A stretch of DNA of 64,000 nt, taken from NCBI GenBank assembly GCA_029007035.1, contig JAQXHC010000041.1, positions 1 to 64,000 on the forward strand, written 5' to 3'. Below are positions 53,261-60,087 of the stretch, piece by piece (position 1 is the first letter of the stretch; each line of letters starts with the position of its first letter). The stretch is from Oscillospiraceae bacterium (GTDB lineage: Bacteria; Bacillota; Clostridia; Oscillospirales; Ruminococcaceae). Position numbers and translations under genes: made by a program. The notes under the pieces are model-generated. The model had not been told where the DNA came from, made no database searches, and saw only the letters and a program-made list of their open reading frames with translations.

Positions 53261-54328
53261 ATGAAAGAAATAATACTGAACTCGCCGTCAGTCGCCGAAA
53301 TCGGCAGGACCTGCGTAAAAGACGGCATTTTGTATCTTGTCATGTCAGCATCGGGCTGCGGTTTTATGTTTACCGGAAAAAAGCTTACAATCGATATCGG
53401 CTGCGACAGTGACTCGCTCAATGACGGACATGAGTGTAATTTCCCGAGAATGGCAATTCTTATAAATGGCAGAACAGCAGTCAAAAAGGTGATTTCAAGC
53501 CGCCGTGAGAGCTTTTGCATAGTTGATTCGGAAGTTCCGGTAACCGTGGAAATCAGAATTATCAAGTTATCTGAAGCTGCTTATTCAATCGCAGAGGTAT
53601 ATCCTGCAATAACCGATGACGGGGCGGAAATTGTTCCTTCTGATGAGAGCGGATTCTGCATCGAGTTTATTGGAGATTCGATTACCTGCGGATACGGTGT
53701 GGACGATGCGAATATCGACTCGTTATTTTCATCGTGTGCCGAAAATGCAATGAAATCCTACTCTTATCTTACTGCTGAAATTCTCGGAGCGCGGTACAGT
53801 ATGTTTTCCGCCAGCGGTTTCGGAGTTGTCAGCGGTTATACCGATGATGGAACTATTCATCCGGATGAAGTTATTCCGCTCTATTACGAGAGCCTCGGTT
53901 TCTCATTCAGCCAGATTGCAGGTGAGAGGACTCAGGATATAAAATGGGATTTCGGGAGATTTGTGCCGCAGCTTATCGTAATCAATCTTGGCACAAATGA
54001 CTGGAGTTTCTGTAAAAATGACCTGCACCGTGTCGCGGAATTTGAGGAGCGTTATCTGAAATTTCTTGAAATTGTGAGAAAAAATAATCCTGATGCGGAA
54101 ATCCTATGTGTGCTCGGAATCATGGAAACCGAGCTGTTTCCTGCAATTGAGCGGGTCTGCCGCCGGTTCGGGGACGATCATGTCAGATTTTTTGAACAGC
54201 GCAGACAGGACGGAACACTCGGATATTCCTGTAACTGTCATCCCTCCGAAGATACACATCGTCAGAGGGCGGAGGAGCTTTGTGAATTTATAAAGAATAC
54301 ATATCCGCAATTAGTCGGGCAGCAATGA
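53261..54328 (+). CDS. CE2-family carbohydrate acetyl esterase
   Basis: 355 residues, no signal peptide, so intracellular. An N-terminal jelly-roll region (about 1-120) is followed by an SGNH/GDSL hydrolase domain: catalytic Ser140 in FIGDSITCGYG, Gly/Asn in INLGTND and His327 in CNCHPSEDTH. This two-domain layout is CE2, which removes O-acetyl groups from xylo- or mannooligosaccharides. With the GH130 gene two bases upstream it would deacetylate imported acetylated mannooligosaccharides so that they can be phosphorolysed. Operon stop is followed by a terminator at 54372. Confidence 0.88.
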   Translation: MKEIILNSPSVAEIGRTCVKDGILYLVMSASGCGFMFTGKKLTIDIGCDSDSLNDGHECNFPRMAILINGRTAVKKVISSRRESFCIVDSEVPVTVEIRIIKLSEAAYSIAEVYPAITDDGAEIVPSDESGFCIEFIGDSITCGYGVDDANIDSLFSSCAENAMKSYSYLTAEILGARYSMFSASGFGVVSGYTDDGTIHPDEVIPLYYESLGFSFSQIAGERTQDIKWDFGRFVPQLIVINLGTNDWSFCKNDLHRVAEFEERYLKFLEIVRKNNPDAEILCVLGIMETELFPAIERVCRRFGDDHVRFFEQRRQDGTLGYSCNCHPSEDTHRQRAEELCEFIKNTYPQLVGQQ

Positions 54329-54371
54329 GGTATTGCCGGGATTGTATGCCGTTTGATTTTTAAGAGATGTT

Positions 54372-54408
54372 ATACACTGCCAATTAAACGGCAGTGTATT
54401 TTTTTTCA
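54372..54408 (+). terminator. Terminator of the GH130-CE2 operon
   Basis: ATACACTGCC (54372-54381) pairs perfectly with GGCAGTGTAT (54390-54399) followed by T8. Confidence 0.92.
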
Positions 54409-54480
54409 TTTCATGGTAATAATAGACTTGCGGAAGTCAGATCCTTTCGCCGAATACAATACATTTGATTGGAGTCTGTT

Positions 54481-54738
54481 ATGAAAAAATTCAGTTATAT
54501 AATTACCGATTCGGTAGGAATTCATGCGCGTCCTGCCGGAATCCTTGTGAAGCTCGCCTCTCAGTACAGCTCTGAGATTACAATTTCCTGCGGTGAAAAG
54601 ACTGCTGATGCAAAAAAGCTTTTTTCTGTAATGGGCATAGGGGCTGTAAGCGGGTCTGAGGTTACTGTATCTGCCAATGGTCCCGACGAGGATGAGGCAA
54701 TTGATAAGCTCATGGATTATTTTCATTCAAGTCTTTGA
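54481..54738 (+). CDS. HPr-like phosphocarrier with Lys at the regulatory site
   Basis: 85 residues from ATG 54481, with GGAG 6 bases upstream (an in-frame TTG at 54469 has none). The enzyme I phosphorylation site is intact: His15 in GIHARPAG. The site of HPr-kinase phosphorylation, Ser46 in ordinary HPr (AKS), is Lys46 here (AKK). It should therefore accept phosphate from PEP through enzyme I but not undergo the Ser46-P/CcpA carbon-repression switch. The enzyme I gene follows after 131 bases. No sugar-specific EII gene is in the window, so a regulatory role or distant EII partners are possible. Confidence 0.9.
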   Translation: MKKFSYIITDSVGIHARPAGILVKLASQYSSEITISCGEKTADAKKLFSVMGIGAVSGSEVTVSANGPDEDEAIDKLMDYFHSSL

Positions 54739-54869
54739 AGTTTCTATATACTCAACTCTGTTTCAAATAGTGCGATATATTAGTGCAACGCAGAGAAAAT
54801 TCAGGTATGTGCAAAGATATTGTGCGATTTGGAACAGAGGAAAGTGTAATTGCCGCATAAAGTCCGGGG

Positions 54870-56516
54870 GTGAATAATTTGGAGATATACTGCGGAAAAA
54901 GCGTTTATAACGGCATCGCTATAGGGAAGATCCATCTGCTCTCTGAGCCGTCGTCAGCGGTCAGCCGTTTGAGAATAAACGATGTTCCGGCGGAAATTGT
55001 CAGGTTTCAGGAGGCAAAAACCGAAGCATCACATCAGCTTTCGGATCTTTATGAAAAGACTGTCCGCGAAGTGGGTCAGGCTAATGCCGCGATTTTTGAG
55101 ATCCATGCGATGATGCTTGAGGACGCGGATTACATTACGTCGATCGAAAATATTATCCGCACTCAGTCTGTGAATGCGGAGTATGCCGTATCGGTCACGG
55201 GAGATAATTTTTCAAAGATGTTCCTGACAATGGACGACGAATATATGCAGGCGCGTTCTGCCGATGTCCGTGATATTTCTGACAGGATTATACGGATTCT
55301 TCTTGGCGTCAGCGTCAGCGACAATCCCGATGAGCCGTCAATTATCCTTGCCGATGACCTTGCTCCGAGCCGAACGGTTCAGCTGGATAAGAAACTGGCG
55401 CTTTCTTTTGTGACTGTTCACGGCTCATCAAATTCCCATACCGCTATTCTGGCACGTACTCTTAATATACCGTCAATTATTGGATGCAAAATAGAGATTA
55501 CACCGGAGCTGAACGGCAGAATTGCTATCGCCGACGGTCACAGCGGACGGCTGATAATCGATCCCGATGACGAAACTCTCGGGCAGATGAACCGTCGCCG
55601 GCTGGAGGACGAAAATAACCGCAGAATGCTCGGAGAACTTAAAGGCAAGCCGACTGTCACATCCGACGGCAGGCTGATAAGGCTCTATGCGAATATTGGC
55701 AGCGACGGTGATCTTGCGTCGGTTTTCAGAAATGATGCGGAGGGTATCGGACTTTTTCGTTCAGAGTTCATTTATCTCGGCAGAAACAGCTATCCCTCGG
55801 AAGAGGAACAGTTCAGCATCTACAAAAAAGTCGCTGAGACCATGGCAGGCAAGCCTGTGATTATCCGGACTCTTGATATTGGTGCTGACAAAAAGGCTGA
55901 TTACTTTCAACTCGGGCATGAGGAAAATCCTGCAATGGGTTTCCGCGCCATAAGAATATGCCTCAGCCATCCGGAGGTGTTCCGCACTCAGCTGCGGGCA
56001 ATTTTCCGCGCGGGAGCTTACGGAAGTATCAGTGTTATGTATCCAATGATTACATCTCTCGGCGAAATTCGTCGGATCAAGGAAATCACCGACGAAGTAA
56101 AAGCTGAGCTGCGCGCAGAGAACATCGAGTATGCCGATATTCCGCAGGGAATAATGATAGAGACTCCCGCTGCCGCAATAATCAGCGATATTCTTGCCGA
56201 TGAGGTGGATTTTTTCAGCATCGGTACAAACGATCTTACTCAGTATACCCTTGCAGCTGATCGTCAGAACGATAAAATTGACGGTTTTTATGAACCTCAT
56301 CACCCTGCGGTGCTCAGATTGATTGAAAGGACCGTCAAAAATGCACATAAATCCGGAATCTGGTGCGGTATATGCGGAGAACTTGGGGCGGATACAAAGA
56401 TGACGGAGACTTTTATCAGAATGGGAATCGATGAACTTTCCGTTGCTCCTTCCGCTGTGCTTCCGGTGCGTCTTGCGGTCAGGAAAGCCTGTGCAGGATA
56501 TGAAGGAGCAAAGTGA
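54870..56516 (+). CDS. ptsI: PTS enzyme I (PEP-protein phosphotransferase)
   Basis: 548 residues from GTG 54870; TTG 54879 has better spacing to GGGGTGA and could be the real start. Transfers phosphate from PEP to His15 of HPr. Domains: N-terminal HPr-binding helices (about 30-145), a swivelling domain with active His in GSSNSHTAILAR, and a PEP-binding barrel (about 255-545) with FRSEFIYLGR, DFFSIGTNDLTQYTLAADR and the catalytic Cys in CGICGELG. Slightly shorter than the usual ~570. Overlaps the formate-channel start by 4 bases, tying PTS and formate transport into one transcript. Confidence 0.95.
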   Translation: MNNLEIYCGKSVYNGIAIGKIHLLSEPSSAVSRLRINDVPAEIVRFQEAKTEASHQLSDLYEKTVREVGQANAAIFEIHAMMLEDADYITSIENIIRTQSVNAEYAVSVTGDNFSKMFLTMDDEYMQARSADVRDISDRIIRILLGVSVSDNPDEPSIILADDLAPSRTVQLDKKLALSFVTVHGSSNSHTAILARTLNIPSIIGCKIEITPELNGRIAIADGHSGRLIIDPDDETLGQMNRRRLEDENNRRMLGELKGKPTVTSDGRLIRLYANIGSDGDLASVFRNDAEGIGLFRSEFIYLGRNSYPSEEEQFSIYKKVAETMAGKPVIIRTLDIGADKKADYFQLGHEENPAMGFRAIRICLSHPEVFRTQLRAIFRAGAYGSISVMYPMITSLGEIRRIKEITDEVKAELRAENIEYADIPQGIMIETPAAAIISDILADEVDFFSIGTNDLTQYTLAADRQNDKIDGFYEPHHPAVLRLIERTVKNAHKSGIWCGICGELGADTKMTETFIRMGIDELSVAPSAVLPVRLAVRKACAGYEGAK

Positions 56517-57172
56517 TCATGTGGAGGAAATATATTCCTATCCTTGGAAAATCGGCACTTTCGGGGATTATTATTTCAATTGCCTGCTGTGCCTATCTGC
56601 TCACCGACAACCGATATGTCGGAGGCGTTCTTTTCAGTTTTGCACTTTACTGCATTATCAGGTTCGGCTTTGCACTGTTTACGGGTAAGGTCGGTTATAT
56701 TCCCGATAACGGAGCAGGCTATCTGATCGATGTTGCGGCAGCTTTTATAGGTAATATTTTCGGAGTTTCCTGTGCTGCCGCACTTCTTTCGGCTTCGGGA
56801 ATATGGGAGCGTATTTCAGCAGAAGCATTGGCTGTAATTTCCGTCAAGCTGAGTCACAGTCCTTTGAGTGCAGGTATACTTGGTTTTTTCTGTGGTTTTC
56901 TGGTGTATTTTGCCATTGAAAATTCACTTATCTGCTCGGTCAGAGACTGTGATACCTCTTTGATTTACGGTACGGTTATGCCGGTGATGCTGTTTATTTT
57001 CTGCGGATTCAACCACTGCATTGCCGATAGCTTTTATCTTGCGGCTTCGGGACTTCTCCCAGACGGAATCGTTTATATCATTATCGTTGCAGTCGGGAAT
57101 TCACTGGGTGCTATGCTCGTCCCGCTGGCAAAAAAGCTGTATTCTCTTGTAAATAAAGGAAATACTGCATAA
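56513..57172 (+). CDS. Formate/nitrite-transporter-family (FNT) channel
   Basis: 219 residues, six hydrophobic segments with the two internal half-repeats of FNT proteins. The signature region is CGFNHCIADSFYLAASGL in the fifth helix (usual form GFEHSIANMF). Shorter than typical FocA (~280), with little N- or C-terminal tail. The GTG at 56513 overlaps the enzyme I stop (GTGA); ATG 56519 is an alternative with 10-base spacing. Formate is the expected substrate because pyruvate formate-lyase genes follow 255 bases downstream; this is inference from context. Confidence 0.82.
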   Translation: MIMWRKYIPILGKSALSGIIISIACCAYLLTDNRYVGGVLFSFALYCIIRFGFALFTGKVGYIPDNGAGYLIDVAAAFIGNIFGVSCAAALLSASGIWERISAEALAVISVKLSHSPLSAGILGFFCGFLVYFAIENSLICSVRDCDTSLIYGTVMPVMLFIFCGFNHCIADSFYLAASGLLPDGIVYIIIVAVGNSLGAMLVPLAKKLYSLVNKGNTA

Positions 57173-57262
57173 TTATTGACGTGCAGATGTTTTTGTGATA
57201 TGACGGAAATATGCAGGTATATGTGCGGCAAAGGAGTCAGCCGTTAATTATGCGGTGCTGCC
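57173..57262. repeat. Dispersed intergenic element, copy 2 (related to 50017-50105)
   Basis: Read on the minus strand from 57262: GGCAGCACCGCATAATT ... TTTGCCGCACAT..CCTGCAT..TTTCCGTCATA. This order and wording parallel the element at 50017-50105. The outer GCGGTGCTGCC edge is at 57252-57262. No ORF. Confidence 0.5.
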
Positions 57263-57339
57263 TGAAGAATGAGTCTGACAATGTGGGGGGATAGGTCTTA
57301 TTCACTAAAAAAGCATGGTCACTGTCACTTTTTTTCTGT

Positions 57340-57368
57340 TTGACATACCCGATGTAATATGTTATATT
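57340..57368 (+). promoter_or_regulatory. SigA promoter of the split pfl operon
   Basis: TTGACA (57340-57345), 17-base spacer, TATATT (57363-57368), 60 bases before the pflB start. Confidence 0.85.
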
Positions 57369-57427
57369 ATGAATGAAAGGATATACACCGCGGTTTTAAA
57401 ACCGCACACACGATAGGAGATTTTGAA

Positions 57428-59497
57428 ATGATGAAAAATTTTCCGCAGGAATGGGACGGATTTGTTGAGGGCAGATGGAGCACAACTTCAGTTAACGTCC
57501 GTGACTTTATCAAGAAAAATTACACTCCGTATGACGGCGATGAATCGTTTCTTGCTCCGCCCACAGAGGCTACAAAAAAGCTGTGGGCAGAGGTAACCGA
57601 GCTTTCGCGTAAGGAACGCGAAAACGGCGGAGTTCTTGACATGGACACAAAAATAGTATCAACAATCACATCACACGGCGCAGGCTATATCGACAAGGAT
57701 CTCGAACAGATTGTCGGACTTCAGACCGATAAGCCGTTTAAGCGTTCGCTTCAGCCTTTCGGAGGAATCAGAATGGCTCAGAAAGCTTGTGAGCAGAATG
57801 GCTATCAGGTTGACCCGTCTGTTGTGGAGATTTTTACGAAATACAGAAAAACTCACAATCAGGGAGTATTTGACGCCTATACCCCAGAAATGCGCCTTGC
57901 GAGAAAATCGGCGATAATCACCGGACTTCCCGACGCCTACGGCAGAGGACGAATTATCGGCGACTACAGACGTGTTGCACTTTATGGCGTTGACTACCTT
58001 ATCATCGATAAAAAGCATCAGATAGACACCTCGCTTATCAGAATGACTTCCAAGAATATCCGTCTCCGTGAGGAGCTTGCCGAGCAGGTGCGTGCTCTCG
58101 AAGAGCTTCGCGAACTGGGTAAAATTTACGGTTTTGATATCTCTAAGCCAGCCGCAAATGCAAAAGAAGCGGTTCAGTGGCTTTATTTCGGCTATCTCGC
58201 TGCTGTCAAAGAGCAGAACGGCGCGGCTATGAGTCTCGGAAGAACTTCCACATTCCTTGATATCTATATTCAGCGTGATCTCGACAGAGGTCTTATCACC
58301 GAGGAGCAGGCACAGGAGCTTATCGATCACTTCATCATGAAGCTCAGAATGGTTCGTTTTGCCAGAACTCCCGAGTATAACGAGCTTTTCTCCGGTGATC
58401 CGACATGGATTACCGAGTCAATCGGCGGTGTTGATGTTGACGGTCATCATCTTGTTACGAAAACAAGCTTCCGCTACCTGCATACCCTCGACAATCTTGG
58501 AACAGCTCCGGAGCCGAATATGACTGTTCTGTGGTCGTCTAAGCTTCCGAGAAACTTCAAGGAATACTGCGCGAAAATGTCGATCAGAACATCTTCAATT
58601 CAGTATGAGAATGATGATATGATGCGTGTTACACACGGTGACGACTATGCTATTGCCTGCTGTGTTTCGTCCATGAGAGTTGGTAAGGAAATGCAGTTCT
58701 TCGGAGCAAGAGCTAATCTCGCAAAATGTCTTCTCTACGCCATTAACGGCGGTGTGGATGAGCGTATGAAGATTCAGGTCGGACCAAAATACCGTCCTGT
58801 TGAAGGCGATTACCTTGATTACGATGATGTAATCGACAAATATGATGCGATGATGGAATGGCTTGCAGGACTTTATGTCAATACGCTCAATGTAATCCAT
58901 TATATGCACGATAAATACTGTTACGAAAAGCTTCAGATGGCGCTTCATGACAGAGATGTAAAGCGTTATTTTGCAACAGGTATTGCAGGTCTTTCGGTTG
59001 TTGCAGACTCGCTTTCTGCAATAAAGTATGCCAAGGTTAAATGCATCCGCGATGAAAACGGAATTGTCGTTGACTACGAGACAGAGGGTGATTTCCCGAA
59101 ATACGGCAACAATGACGACCGCGTAGACCAGATAGCTGTAAATGTTGTCAGAAAGTTTATGGAAAAAGTGAGAAAGCATCATACCTATCGTGACAGCGTT
59201 CCAACGATGTCAATTCTCACGATCACATCGAATGTGGTATACGGTAAAAAGACCGGAAATACTCCCGACGGCAGAAAAATGGGAGTTCCGCTCGCTCCCG
59301 GAGCTAATCCGATGCACGGCAGAGATACCCACGGAGCGGCTGCTTCACTTGCTTCGGTTGCAAAGCTTCCTTTCAGACACGCACAGGACGGTATTTCCAA
59401 TACATTTTCAATTGTTCCCAATGCGCTTGGAAAGGATATGGATGTATTTGTCGGCGATATTGATCTGGACAAGCTCAGGGAGGAAAGCAATGAGTGA
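57428..59497 (+). CDS. pflB: Pyruvate formate-lyase catalytic subunit lacking the glycyl-radical domain
   Basis: 689 residues, versus ~740-760 in ordinary PflB. It begins in the standard way ([31 protein letters not shown] when read in pieces) and keeps the catalytic Cys pair Cys411-Cys412 in AIACCVSSM. It follows the family up to [13 protein letters not shown], then ends in a unique Asp-rich tail ([16 protein letters not shown]). The conserved radical segment RVSGYAV is missing and is encoded separately at 59744. PFL converts pyruvate and CoA to acetyl-CoA and formate, and needs a glycyl radical within reach of the Cys pair, so this protein should need the small subunit. ATG 8 bases after AGGAG. 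Its stop overlaps the next ORF by 8 bases. Confidence 0.95.
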   Translation: MMKNFPQEWDGFVEGRWSTTSVNVRDFIKKNYTPYDGDESFLAPPTEATKKLWAEVTELSRKERENGGVLDMDTKIVSTITSHGAGYIDKDLEQIVGLQTDKPFKRSLQPFGGIRMAQKACEQNGYQVDPSVVEIFTKYRKTHNQGVFDAYTPEMRLARKSAIITGLPDAYGRGRIIGDYRRVALYGVDYLIIDKKHQIDTSLIRMTSKNIRLREELAEQVRALEELRELGKIYGFDISKPAANAKEAVQWLYFGYLAAVKEQNGAAMSLGRTSTFLDIYIQRDLDRGLITEEQAQELIDHFIMKLRMVRFARTPEYNELFSGDPTWITESIGGVDVDGHHLVTKTSFRYLHTLDNLGTAPEPNMTVLWSSKLPRNFKEYCAKMSIRTSSIQYENDDMMRVTHGDDYAIACCVSSMRVGKEMQFFGARANLAKCLLYAINGGVDERMKIQVGPKYRPVEGDYLDYDDVIDKYDAMMEWLAGLYVNTLNVIHYMHDKYCYEKLQMALHDRDVKRYFATGIAGLSVVADSLSAIKYAKVKCIRDENGIVVDYETEGDFPKYGNNDDRVDQIAVNVVRKFMEKVRKHHTYRDSVPTMSILTITSNVVYGKKTGNTPDGRKMGVPLAPGANPMHGRDTHGAAASLASVAKLPFRHAQDGISNTFSIVPNALGKDMDVFVGDIDLDKLREESNE

Positions 59498-59696
59498 TAA
59501 AGATTTGCTCCACGGCTTCGACAATGCGGCGGAGCTTGCGGATCTGATAGACAGGCTTATGTCAGAGGGAACGGGTCATATAAACATAAGTTCAGACAGT
59601 GAAAACGGCGGTATTTCTGTTAAAACTGCAAACAGTACGGACTGCTCATGTTCAAAAGGCGCGTGCTGTCAGCCGACAGAAGCTGTTGATGACTGA
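59490..59696 (+). CDS. Small ORF between the two PFL parts, Cys-rich tail
   Basis: 68 residues from ATG 59490, GAGG upstream, overlapping the pflB stop by 8 bases. Residues ~10-33 ([13 protein letters not shown], then GTGHINIS) align without gaps to the start of the glycyl-radical subunit ([22 protein letters not shown]): shared L, D, G, H and N with conservative I/L/V changes. After that it diverges into a Ser/Asn-rich stretch and a tail with four Cys in [10 protein letters not shown]. It lacks RVSGYAV, so it cannot carry a glycyl radical. The Cys cluster might bind metal. Function unknown; I recognise no family. Confidence 0.7.
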   Translation: MSDKDLLHGFDNAAELADLIDRLMSEGTGHINISSDSENGGISVKTANSTDCSCSKGACCQPTEAVDD

Positions 59697-59743
59697 TATC
59701 TGTACGGGATAATCCCGGCAGATAACAAAACGGAGGTTATAAT

Positions 59744-59983
59744 ATGGAAAATCAGAAACAGATCGATAATCTTGTGGAACTTCTTGACGGCTATGTTGAA
59801 AAAGGCGGCCATCATCTCAATGTAAATGTATTCACAAAAGAAACCTTGCTTGACGCTCAGAAGCATCCTGAAAAATACCCCCAGCTTACGGTGCGTGTTT
59901 CGGGTTATGCGGTAAATTTCACCAAGCTCACAAAAGAACAGCAGGATGATGTTATTTCAAGAACATTTCATCAGTCGCTTTAA
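59744..59983 (+). CDS. Separate glycyl-radical domain of pyruvate formate-lyase
   Basis: 79 residues; its own GGAGG lies about 8 bases before the ATG. It corresponds to the last ~75 residues of normal Pfl[17 protein letters not shown], then KHPEKYPQL and RVSGYAVNF with the radical-bearing Gly54, ending [17 protein letters not shown]. In E. coli the related GrcA/YfiD (~127 residues) is a spare part that repairs oxygen-cleaved PFL; here the domain is about the minimal size and the main subunit has none of its own, so it should be an essential partner. A PFL-activating (radical SAM) enzyme is not in the window. A short GGGATAATCCC palindrome lies in the 47-base gap before it. Confidence 0.93.
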   Translation: MENQKQIDNLVELLDGYVEKGGHHLNVNVFTKETLLDAQKHPEKYPQLTVRVSGYAVNFTKLTKEQQDDVISRTFHQSL

Positions 59984-60042
59984 GGCAGCTGTGTCTTACG
60001 GCTTGGTATAAAATTATCAGTCGTACTCTCAATAAAAAAATC

Positions 60043-60074
60043 ATTCGGCTTGTGAGAAAATCACAAGCCGAATT
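60043..60074. terminator. Bidirectional terminator between the pfl operon and the solute-binding protein genes
   Basis: ATTCGGCTTGTGA (60043-60055) pairs perfectly with TCACAAGCCGAAT (60061-60073) around a 5-base loop. TTT follows on the plus strand and T7 on the minus strand, so it can serve both the pfl operon and the minus-strand solute-binding protein gene. Confidence 0.92.
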
Positions 60075-60087
60075 TTGCTTAACGTAG

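Noticed and set aside
57428-59983. The split pfl could be one gene broken by a sequencing frameshift
   Set aside because: The parts are separated by a 68-codon ORF and a 47-base gap; each has a ribosome-binding site and start, and PflB has a unique tail replacing the linker. No single indel would restore one frame.
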